NCBI GenBank assembly: GCA_000018565.1
Contig: CP000876.1
Span: 275,640-339,639, forward strand
DNA length: 64,000 nt
Source of the DNA: Herpetosiphon aurantiacus DSM 785
GTDB taxonomy: Bacteria > Chloroflexota > Chloroflexia > Chloroflexales > Herpetosiphonaceae
Direction of reading: 5' to 3'
The notes under the pieces were generated by a model, which was not told the origin of the DNA, made no database searches, and saw only the letters and a list, made by a program, of their open reading frames with translations. How positions within the stretch are numbered: position 1 is the stretch's first letter; the number at the start of each line of letters is the position of its first letter. This document shows, piece after piece, positions 18,015 to 25,751 of the stretch. A program made the translations under genes and the position numbers.

Positions 18015-18599
18015 TTAACGGGTACGCCACCCATCGAGCAGCATATCAACGAGCGTATGACCAATCTGATACCGCACAGGCATCGGATAGTGGGCCGGAA
18101 CGTTATGCACACTCTGGAGTAAACTGACCAAGGCAAGGGCTGCGACGTTGAAGTCGTGGATCTGCACGAGACCTGCCGCCGCCGCAGGTTCGAAGATACT
18201 GCGCAGTGGAGTCCGCATGGCATCATACGCGAGGGTCATCAATGCATCCGCTTGGTCTGACCCGAGGTCGTCCATATCGGCCTCATGAAGCCGCGAAAGG
18301 TTGAGCGGTGGTTGGGTCACAAACCAGTCAGCAACCGCATACAGTTGCATCCGCACGTCAACGCCAGCACGGACAATCGCATCAGTTAATCCTTGACGAT
18401 GGCGTAAAAAGTTCCGCTCCATAACAGCTACATACAGCTCTTTCTTCCCACCTGGCGCATAGTAATACAGGGATGCATGTTTGATCCCGATCGAACTCGC
18501 AATATCGCGCAAGGTGACCGCAGCATATCCTCGTTTAGAAAATAACTGATCGGCACTAGCGAGGATGCGTTCACGGGTGGCGTTCTGGGCACTGGTCAT
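18015..18599 (-). CDS. TetR-family transcriptional regulator
   Basis: 194 residues. N-terminal TetR helix-turn-helix (RERILASADQLFSKRGYAAVTLRDIASSIGIKHASLYYYAPGGKKELY), then an all-helical ligand/dimerisation domain with no recognisable ligand signature. Lies upstream of the TspO-like and SDR genes in the same direction, about 100 bases away, and likely represses that group and itself through the short palindrome at 18607-18624. Confidence 0.9.
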   Translation of the reverse strand: MTSAQNATRERILASADQLFSKRGYAAVTLRDIASSIGIKHASLYYYAPGGKKELYVAVMERNFLRHRQGLTDAIVRAGVDVRMQLYAVADWFVTQPPLNLSRLHEADMDDLGSDQADALMTLAYDAMRTPLRSIFEPAAAAGLVQIHDFNVAALALVSLLQSVHNVPAHYPMPVRYQIGHTLVDMLLDGWRTR

Positions 18600-18606
18600 G
18601 GCAATC

Positions 18607-18624
18607 CTACCTACAATTTGGTAG
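18607..18624 (+). promoter_or_regulatory. Candidate TetR operator
   Basis: CTACC-TACAATTT-GGTAG, an inverted repeat with five-base arms, located 8-25 bases upstream of the TetR start codon, where a dimeric repressor would block its own expression. Confidence 0.4.
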
Positions 18625-18780
18625 AACTATCGCATACATCCTGTTGCATGTCAATCCCTGCAAGCAAACCTATCTGCTCATGCAGAACAATAATGGTTTT
18701 TGGGCGTGGTAACGGTATGACGCTTCGTGTTATGAGGATCGCGTACAACGTCGGGGACATGAATTGCGATGGCGAACCTG

Positions 18781-18861
18781 GAGACCATGAAAAAGATGCG
18801 GTAATCGTTGTCAAGGATGACATTTTCTCCGAGGGAAGAGCATGATCGGCATGCCATGGTC
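18781..18861 (-). repeat. Dispersed ~80-bp repeat, copy C
   Basis: In the reverse orientation this matches copy A, including the flank CCGCATCTTTTT and TGGTCTCC, so A and C are the closest pair. Confidence 0.7.
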
Positions 18862-18939
18862 GGCTATCGCCGACGGCACGCACCCCAACAGCGCAGACGC
18901 GCTGCCGTGCTGCGTGCGCTGCCATCGGTGCAATTCCCA

Positions 18940-19977
18940 TTAGTCCGTAATAGCGACCATGACCCTGTGCTCACGGAGCTTCTGCTGGTAGCCAGGATCA
19001 AACGGTTGTCCTGTCTTCACAATAGCCCATGCAAGGTGAATCAGTTTGCGTGCTGCCGCACAGCGAGCCACCTTGACCGCTTTTCCTCGTTCCCGCAGGC
19101 GCGTATACAATGCCTGAATTGGCGGGTTATACCGACTCGCACTGAGTGTTGCCATATACAGGACAGTTCGTAGGCGGGCATTACCGCCCCGACCAACACG
19201 GGGTCTGCCACGAATACTCGTTCCAGACTCGCGGGCAAGCGGATTTAATCCAGCATAGGCTACCGCTGCTTCCGGGGTTGCGCACAAGGTGAAATTCAGC
19301 GTGCTCACCAGCAGCCACGCGGTCGCGTGCAGACCGATCCCCGGGATTGATAACAAGAGCGTGGCCGATGCTGCCCAGTCACCGAGCTGCATGGTCGTGG
19401 TGATTTCGCGTTCGAGCATCGCCAGTTGTGTATCCAAGGCCGCCAAGACGGTATTAAAGTGGGCGGTTACCTCCGCAACAACCACGGGCCACTGACTGAG
19501 GGCATGCTGTTGATTACGGGCTTGGGTTCGCATGGCCAGTAAGGCATCGCGAGCAAGTAAGCGTTGGCGCAGTTCATGATAGACCGTTGGCGGTGGAGTC
19601 CAACAGGATGGCTGGCGCTCAGTCGCAAAGCGGAGAAGAACGTCGGCATCAAGCGCATCGGTTTTCGCGCGACGCGGGAGCGATTTGGCAAAATTGTGGA
19701 TGTGCTTTGGATTGATCACGGCCACCGCGTAGCCTGCTTGATGCAGGGTAACCGCCAGCCGAATCCAGTATGACCCCGTGGCTTCCATTGCGATGAGGAT
19801 CTGCGTGGGCAGGATTGTCGCTGGGAGGTAGGCTTGGAATGCGGCAAATCCAGCCTCAGTCTGGTCAAAAGTGCGCGGTGAGCTGGCTGCATGACCTGGC
19901 TCCGCATACGCGGCCACAAAGGTCTTCGCGGCAATATCGATCCCAACAAAACAGTGATAGACGGGCGATCGATTCAT
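18940..19977 (-). CDS. IS110-family transposase
   Basis: 345 residues. N-terminal DEDD (RuvC-like) domain: GIDIAAKTF with the first Asp, MEATGSYW with the Glu, KTDALDADVL with the last acidic residues. C-terminal transposase_20 (IS116/IS110/IS902) domain: LLSIPGIGLHATAWLL, YAGLNPLARESG and RGRPRVGRGGNARLR. These elements use a catalytic Ser near the C-terminus and bridge-type RNAs encoded in the element's non-coding ends. The frame looks intact. Start at 19977 has GGAG upstream. Non-coding ends are probably in 18870-18939 and 19978-20160, but I could not fix the boundaries because this family lacks clear inverted repeats. Confidence 0.92.
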   Translation of the reverse strand: MNRSPVYHCFVGIDIAAKTFVAAYAEPGHAASSPRTFDQTEAGFAAFQAYLPATILPTQILIAMEATGSYWIRLAVTLHQAGYAVAVINPKHIHNFAKSLPRRAKTDALDADVLLRFATERQPSCWTPPPTVYHELRQRLLARDALLAMRTQARNQQHALSQWPVVVAEVTAHFNTVLAALDTQLAMLEREITTTMQLGDWAASATLLLSIPGIGLHATAWLLVSTLNFTLCATPEAAVAYAGLNPLARESGTSIRGRPRVGRGGNARLRTVLYMATLSASRYNPPIQALYTRLRERGKAVKVARCAAARKLIHLAWAIVKTGQPFDPGYQQKLREHRVMVAITD

Positions 19978-20211
19978 AAGGATACTCCGGTTGAAACCCA
20001 CACGTCATCATGGAACACACTGAATATCCAGGGCAGGGCATAGTCGTTACTCGTGAATGCGCGGTTGTATCCGCTTGATGCGGTTCAGACTCACCACTGC
20101 CCGACGTGATGGGGACGTGTCTTTTTAACGCGGTCGTGCCGCTTCGGGGGCACCAGTCTCACCATCACGTTGGAATCAGTAGATCTATTATACGAGTCGG
20201 GGGCAGCAGTC

Positions 20212-20372
20212 TCATGTGCTGGCGGCGTTTGCTCCCTTGTCGGCGGCCAGATAGTTGTAGCGTGTCGGCTTTGAAATCCCCAGCATCCGACAGATCTGGG
20301 CGATGGTGTGCTGCTTTTCTTCGTAGAGTTTCACCGTCAAGGCCTGCTAATCCGTTGAGAGGGCTTTTGGGG
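20212..20372 (-). pseudogene. Serine recombinase C-terminal remnant
   Basis: On the minus strand the bases translate to KALSTD-stop-QALTVKLYEEKQ, then TIAQICRMLGISKPTRYNY, nearly identical to the recombinase end at 90-287. An in-frame TAG replaces the Gln codon after KALSTD, and similarity stops near 20372, so only the helix-turn-helix part is left. Confidence 0.8.
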
Positions 20373-20506
20373 TAGCATTGCAACGGCAGGAATAGACGAC
20401 ACCACCGGGAAATCTCATTGACTTTATCCAGCCGCTGGTCTAGCATGGCCGGCAGCGTCGATTTTGGCGCACCAGCGAGGTGTGCTTGCGTCTGAAGGAT
20501 GTGGTG

Positions 20507-20896
20507 ATGCGCGATGATCACAAGGCCATGGTGTTGGCGAAGTTAGCGGCGTTGGAGCCACGGCTTCAGGATCTCTGTCGTCGGCCCGTCGAACTCATCC
20601 TGGACTGCCGTGCCACGATGGACACTCAATGCCTCCTGTGCACCCAACAGCAGTCCTTACAGGAGTTCTTTGGTGCGTATGTCCCCGAGGTGACGACCGC
20701 GCGGCTGGGCGAGTACTACAAAATCAAGTATGAGGGGGAATGGCGATTGTGGGCCATGACCGGGCGGGAGGGCGATCCGCAAACGGTCAAGGATGCGGCA
20801 TGGCTGCGGCAGCAGGGGTTCACGTTCGTGGATGGCATGGGGTGGTCTCTGATGTTCACCTATACGGACGAGGAACGGGCCGCGCGGTTTGGGTAG
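20507..20896 (+). CDS. Hypothetical protein, 129 residues
   Basis: Not recognised. Soluble, mixed charge, with two close cysteines (TQCLLCTQQQ) and a Trp/Tyr-rich middle (YYKIKYEGEWRLWAM). AAGGA lies seven bases upstream of ATG 20507. It stands alone between the resolvase remnant and the STAND gene. The well-placed ribosome site and good codon use support a real gene, but it may be a fragment of something larger. Confidence 0.45.
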   Translation: MRDDHKAMVLAKLAALEPRLQDLCRRPVELILDCRATMDTQCLLCTQQQSLQEFFGAYVPEVTTARLGEYYKIKYEGEWRLWAMTGREGDPQTVKDAAWLRQQGFTFVDGMGWSLMFTYTDEERAARFG

Positions 20897-21279
20897 CGCG
20901 TCAGGCGGTTGCGTGGCTGGCACCCGTCCCTGCGGCACCCCCAATGACCCGCCGCTGCGGTGAATGGTGGGCAGCAGGACGAGCATGCTGGAACTGCTGA
21001 CAATTATTGTTCGGCAATGCGTGATCTATGAGTGGACGAAAGATGCATGGCCATATTCGTGATGGATGCCACCTCAGATGCTGTGGAAACGGAAGATGTT
21101 CGTATTGCGCGTCAGGATAGCGTCTAAGACCATTAAAGATGGTTGTCAAGAAATGGCAAAAACAACTCTACTCTGACATTAAGTGAAAGGAAATCTGACA
21201 TCAGGAATGGGGATACTCCCCTGACACTCTCGACAATGAACGGTGTCGCTCGTCACGAGCCATCATCCACGTGTCAGCG
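20897..21279. other. Intergenic stretch with nothing recognised
   Basis: About 380 bases between convergent genes. No hairpin with a T-run, no repeat and no open frame of note. Confidence 0.4.
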
Positions 21280-23295
21280 TTATTGTGTACCATGCGATTG
21301 CATGGTTTCCTGGAGCGCTTGCCATCCATCCCAGTACGCATCCATCTCCTCGGTAATCGCATACGGCTGGAGTATCTGCATACTGCGATCATAGACCTGA
21401 CGGGCAGTATCCGCTTGCCCAGTGTGCTGCAAAAGGGTTACGAGGGCGAGCGTTGCCTCAAGGATCAACCCGACATCCCGCTCCTCCGCGCGGTCATCCT
21501 GGGACAGGATCGTTAATGTTTGGGCATACCATGCCTGTGCCTGCTGCTCCAACCCGTGCTGCCGCAAGAAATACCCGACGCGCAAGGCATAAAACGCGGT
21601 TGTTTCATGCTGATCCCCAAACAGCTGGCGATTGATCTGGTACGCCTGCTGCCCATATGCAAGGGCCGCCTGCCTCTTCCCTTGACGAACACAGATTTCT
21701 GCAAGATCATTCATCGTTGCTGCCACCTGCCCATGCACTGCTCCAAACGCGCGGTGCTCTGCCTGCAAACACTGCCTATACCATTCCTCGGCGAGGGCAT
21801 CGTCGTTCATCGCATCCGCATACTCGGCCATGTGGCGGGCACAGATCGCCACCCATGGATCGCCCCAACCCTGCATCACGGTACTCAGATGCCGCAGATG
21901 GCTCAGTGCCGCTCGTAGGAGCACAAAATATGCCTGTCCATGCCGCTGCGCTAGCTGGGACTCCCACCGTGCGATGACCCGCACGGCATTGCGGCGGTCT
22001 CCTAATCGGTCATGAACATGGTGGGCGATTAAGCGATGGAGTACCACCGCATCCGCCCCATCAAGAAGTCCAAGCTGTTGCAATCGCCGCAGGGCATCAT
22101 CGGCATCAACCCCCTCAGGAACAAACGCCAGTACCAAATCACGCGGAATTGGCACACCTGGTGCACACCACGCCGCACCATCAAGCATGCCCAAGGCCAA
22201 GGCATCAAGCGCGTTGGTCGGATTAAGCTGGTTAAAACTGAGCATAAAGGTCGCTTCGACATCGAGTTCATGCCGTGTCAGTGAGGGCAATGCTCCCCGT
22301 CCCTTGAGCGAGCGGTGAGCAATCGTTAAATCCTTACGGTACTGTTCAACCGTATGATGATCATAGGTGGCGAGATAGCTACCCGCCAGATGTAACGCGA
22401 GTGGCAAATACCCAAGATCCTCGGCAATCGCATCAGCCTCGGCATCGGTCAACCGCGCACAGAGTTGCTGCAAGAGCAAATGACTTTCAGCAGGTGAGAG
22501 CAGCCCAAGCCGAATCTGCGTCAGCGTTGGCCACTGATCGGATCGAGTCGTCACCAGCACCCGACAGCCACCCACGGTGGGCTTCCATTGATCCAGAATC
22601 GCCCGATCCTCGCAATTGTCGAAAATCAGCAAGCGCGGCATGGGGGATTGCCAAGCATGCAAAACTCGCTGCACCTGCTCATCAAGCGACAATCCGGTAG
22701 TATCAATCTTCAAGCCAACCACACAGGCCGCAATCTGACTGGCCACCTGATTTGGGTCAGCACAGTTCAGCCAAAACACCCCGCCATGAAAATACCAGCC
22801 ATAGCGATAGGCAAATTCGGTCACCAGGCTGGTTTTGCCAATCCCGCCCAATCCCGTCGCCACCGCTGGCATGACGACCGCTGGCTGGGTTGTGCCAATT
22901 GCCTGCGCGAGCGCTTTTAATTCCGTCTCGCGCCCAACAAAGTGGGGACTCGATTCAAAGGGCAACCGTGAGGCTTGGGGAAGATCGGAACGGGGCGCTG
23001 GCACATCCGTCAATGGAATCGAGGCCAGGGCCGCAAGCGCAGCGGGCAAGAGGTCAATCGGCTGCGGTAGTGTCACCTGCACCTGATTTCCGGCATGCAC
23101 GTCGCCTATCGTCACTGTGGCATTGGTAAAATCATTGTTCTGGCCAAATAGCATGGAGATGGAGTTGCCACCCAGCAGCGTGGGATGGCCCGCAAAAACC
23201 GATTCGAGCGCCACGGTAACACTCACGCGATCATACTGCGGGCATTGGGCAAGAATCGCATCGACCAGAACGGCAGTGAGGGCTGGCAATTCCAT
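21280..23295 (-). CDS. NB-ARC STAND NTPase with C-terminal TPR repeats (NLR-like)
   Basis: 671 residues. Residues 1-110 form an N-terminal domain I do not recognise: a helical part (LTAVLVDAILAQCP) followed by a beta-rich TVTIGDVHAGNQVQVTLP stretch, resembling effector-associated adaptor regions of bacterial STAND proteins. NB-ARC follows: P-loop GLGGIGKTSLV (148-158), Walker B RLLIFDNCED (221-230), VLVTTRSD (247-253), LGYLPLAL (GxPLAL, 294-301). The C-terminus from about 470 has TPR-like repeats (GQVAATMNDLAEICVRQGKRQAALAYGQQAY). NLR-like proteins of this shape act in phage defence or signalling. The ATG at 23295 has AAGGA seven bases upstream. Confidence 0.85.
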   Translation of the reverse strand: MELPALTAVLVDAILAQCPQYDRVSVTVALESVFAGHPTLLGGNSISMLFGQNNDFTNATVTIGDVHAGNQVQVTLPQPIDLLPAALAALASIPLTDVPAPRSDLPQASRLPFESSPHFVGRETELKALAQAIGTTQPAVVMPAVATGLGGIGKTSLVTEFAYRYGWYFHGGVFWLNCADPNQVASQIAACVVGLKIDTTGLSLDEQVQRVLHAWQSPMPRLLIFDNCEDRAILDQWKPTVGGCRVLVTTRSDQWPTLTQIRLGLLSPAESHLLLQQLCARLTDAEADAIAEDLGYLPLALHLAGSYLATYDHHTVEQYRKDLTIAHRSLKGRGALPSLTRHELDVEATFMLSFNQLNPTNALDALALGMLDGAAWCAPGVPIPRDLVLAFVPEGVDADDALRRLQQLGLLDGADAVVLHRLIAHHVHDRLGDRRNAVRVIARWESQLAQRHGQAYFVLLRAALSHLRHLSTVMQGWGDPWVAICARHMAEYADAMNDDALAEEWYRQCLQAEHRAFGAVHGQVAATMNDLAEICVRQGKRQAALAYGQQAYQINRQLFGDQHETTAFYALRVGYFLRQHGLEQQAQAWYAQTLTILSQDDRAEERDVGLILEATLALVTLLQHTGQADTARQVYDRSMQILQPYAITEEMDAYWDGWQALQETMQSHGTQ

Positions 23296-23320
23296 GGGCA
23301 ATCCTTGGTCTTATTGACTC

Positions 23321-24148
23321 TTAAATTCGTCTTGAGTCATTCCAAATAGTATTAAATTCTTCATCTATCAAATACCCAAATGGGCTATCAAGTGATATCT
23401 CCATCATTGGCCGTACTGCGGCCCTTTCTCGATGCCAAAAGAACCCGACCAACGCCGTTTTATCACAGATACATAAATACATTGATCGCATTGCTCCATA
23501 GAATCGAATCTCCATATCAAGCCCATATTTCTCCTTTATCTTTTTCAATTCTGATAATCGTGATTCTATTTTTATTCGTATGTAATCTTCATTATAGTGT
23601 AATTCAAGTGAACGCTTTCTGGCAATAGTTGATTCAGGATCTAACATTAATATTTTATACTTACATGTTGGTTTATTTCTCTCGATTTTATCAACAAGAA
23701 AAAATGTATCTTCCATAAGCGTTACAAGAATTCGTACTTCATACTTTGCAACTAATACTTTCTCTCGATAATTCCATGCATTCATATTATCATATATATT
23801 ATTAACTCCTATATCATTAAAGTTCTTGTCTTTCAAAAAATTATATTGATATAATTGATCGATTTGCTCTAACATTTCTTGTTGATCATTTTTCGATTTC
23901 AAGTCCAGCATATTCTTTAAAAATAATGATGACATAGCATAGAGCAAGAATACCGGTATAATATTCACAATAACATTTGAAAATAACTCCATTCTGTGAT
24001 CGGTCGTCAATTGACCACTTTTATCATTTACATAGAGATACAGCAGCGTTAAAAAGATGGTCATGGCAAGTGACCCTATAATCGATAGCTTATGCCACTC
24101 TTTCATAAACCCTTTCGATAGCTCTTTTTGATTGAGTTTATTATTCAT
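23321..24148 (-). CDS. Two-TM membrane protein with a PLD-like (DUF5919-type) cytosolic domain
   Basis: 275 residues. Two transmembrane helices (about 22-42 and 62-88), then a cytosolic part: YEVRILVTLMEDTFFL, YKILMLDPESTIARKRSLEL, MEIRFYGAMRSMYLCICDKTALVGFF and a C-terminal EEFNTIW. This order resembles the catalytically degenerate phospholipase-D-like sensor domain found at the end of some XRE regulators (DUF5919); no HKD motif is visible. The DNA is markedly AT-rich compared with flanking genes. It overlaps the acyl-CoA dehydrogenase gene by eight bases, with GAGG upstream of the ATG at 24148, so the two are translationally coupled. A membrane effector is possible but unproven. Confidence 0.65.
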   Translation of the reverse strand: MNNKLNQKELSKGFMKEWHKLSIIGSLAMTIFLTLLYLYVNDKSGQLTTDHRMELFSNVIVNIIPVFLLYAMSSLFLKNMLDLKSKNDQQEMLEQIDQLYQYNFLKDKNFNDIGVNNIYDNMNAWNYREKVLVAKYEVRILVTLMEDTFFLVDKIERNKPTCKYKILMLDPESTIARKRSLELHYNEDYIRIKIESRLSELKKIKEKYGLDMEIRFYGAMRSMYLCICDKTALVGFFWHRERAAVRPMMEISLDSPFGYLIDEEFNTIWNDSRRI

Positions 24149-25328
24149 ATTTGCGGCCTCTTCCAATCATCGTGTTATACATATCTTTCCCAAAAATATC
24201 TTTTGAAATAATACTTTTCATAATTTCATTGGTTCCATCGGCAATCATGAAACCGCGTATGTCTCTTAATCGCTTTTCAAAAAAATACTGGTTCGTATAG
24301 CCTCGTGCGCCCATTATTTGGAGTGCCCCATTTACGGCATCAAATGCGATCTTTACCGCAACCAGTTTACTCATCGCTGCTTCAGTGGCATTATCGTAGC
24401 CATTATCTTTCAACCAAAGACTCTGATAGCAGAGCAAGCGAGCCGTATAGATAGCGCTCATCGACTCGGCAATTGCAAACATTATTGACTGAAATTTCGC
24501 AATCGGACTATTAAAAGAATATCGGGTTTGCGAATATGCGATCACTTCGTGCATTGATGCGGCGGCGGCTCCTAAGCAGAGCAGTGCCATAAAGATGCGC
24601 CAATTACTAAAGTGTTCTTCAAATATGGAAAATCCTTCATCAATCACTCCGAGCATATTCTCCTTCGGCACACAGTCATCATGAATCGTTATCGATCCAT
24701 ATGACCATCCTCGTACTCCCATCGTGGGTATTTCAGTTCGCTCAATCGCAGGATTGTTCTGGGTATCAACTAAAATAGCGCTAAGGTGCGTATCGTCAGG
24801 ATGGGTTTTCCCAAAGATAATAAATGCAGCAGCCTCGTTAATTCGACTAATATAAGACTTCTTTCCGTGAACAGCATAGCAATTCCCGTTGGAGGAAATC
24901 ATCGTTTTCATTGATCGAATATCAGAGCCAGCCTCTTCTTCAGTAATCCCAACGCCGATCAATGCCTCACCCCGAATAATACGCGGCAGCCAATGCTCCT
25001 TCAGATCAGGACTCCCATGGCGGGCAATAATTGCTCCATGCCCGCTCCCAATAAGTTCACGTGCATCAATATCAAGCCTCCCACATTCTTCAAATGCGAT
25101 GCCTTGCGATACGAAATCGGCATTTCTTCCCCCATAAGCAGGACTAAGGTCAATCCCCGTTAATCCTACCTTCGCGGCAGCCACACGAGCAGCCCAAGGA
25201 AACCGCTCATCATGAGGCAAACGGCTATGCCAAATAGGGGTGGCAACATGCTCCACAAACGTCCGAATTTCTTGTTGCAATCGTTGATGGTGATCATTCC
25301 AGTATGGCATTGGCTTATCAAAAAGCAT
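24141..25328 (-). CDS. Acyl-CoA dehydrogenase
   Basis: 395 residues, full length for the family. N-terminal helical domain, beta domain with GVGITEEEAGSDIRSMKT (FAD/substrate binding) and KSYISRINEAAAFIIFGKT, C-terminal helical domain with SMSAIYTARLL, ALQIMGARGYTNQYFFEKRLRDIRGFMIADGTNEI. At the common catalytic-base position (YEGT in medium-chain enzymes) this protein has ADGT, so the base is either Asp or lies elsewhere, as in isovaleryl-type enzymes. No electron-transfer flavoprotein or fatty-acid genes are near. AT-rich like the overlapping downstream membrane gene, suggesting they arrived together. Confidence 0.9.
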   Translation of the reverse strand: MLFDKPMPYWNDHHQRLQQEIRTFVEHVATPIWHSRLPHDERFPWAARVAAAKVGLTGIDLSPAYGGRNADFVSQGIAFEECGRLDIDARELIGSGHGAIIARHGSPDLKEHWLPRIIRGEALIGVGITEEEAGSDIRSMKTMISSNGNCYAVHGKKSYISRINEAAAFIIFGKTHPDDTHLSAILVDTQNNPAIERTEIPTMGVRGWSYGSITIHDDCVPKENMLGVIDEGFSIFEEHFSNWRIFMALLCLGAAAASMHEVIAYSQTRYSFNSPIAKFQSIMFAIAESMSAIYTARLLCYQSLWLKDNGYDNATEAAMSKLVAVKIAFDAVNGALQIMGARGYTNQYFFEKRLRDIRGFMIADGTNEIMKSIISKDIFGKDMYNTMIGRGRKYE

Positions 25329-25751
25329 ATGCCCCCCCTTTTATGAATCAGTGTCTATCCTATCGCACGAATAGCAGCATTGTTCATTAGCCACTATGGG
25401 ATAAATAACCGACCGATAGTTGGCTATGGATATCATCAAGTTGCTGCTATCGTTTGTCTATATGTTCATATCACGAGGATATAGGGATTTAAAGACGTAT
25501 CCTCACAACACAATTAAGGGGATTCTACTCTTATATAGATACATATTGCTGCAATTTCTGGCATGTATAGCAGAAAAATCACCCCTATGGGTGATTTTTG
25601 CGCACTGGGCAGAGGACGGACTGCCTGCGCAAAACGCCGCCAATCGTCGATTCACCGTGGCTTGACTGTATGTCCGCTGGCTCGTCGAGCGCTTTTTCTT
25701 CGCCTTGCCCGTTCCTCCGGCGTTGTTGCCTTATTTGTGCACGGGCCGTGT
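25329..25751. other. Intergenic stretch
   Basis: Contains the terminator at 25574-25599 and presumably the promoter of the acyl-CoA dehydrogenase gene in the AT-rich part around 25330-25560. No gene was recognised. Confidence 0.4.
25574..25599 (-). terminator. Bidirectional rho-independent terminator
   Basis: An 11-bp perfect stem AAAAATCACCC / GGGTGATTTTT with a four-base loop, giving a T-run on both strands. It lies about 150 bases past the stop of the 1447-residue STAND gene. Confidence 0.8.

Larger units (their letters stand above)
18600..18939. other. Intergenic stretch upstream of tetR
   Basis: Holds the candidate operator 18607-18624 and repeat copy C (18781-18861). No gene was recognised. 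The right edge is the end of the IS110-like transposase gene. Confidence 0.4.
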
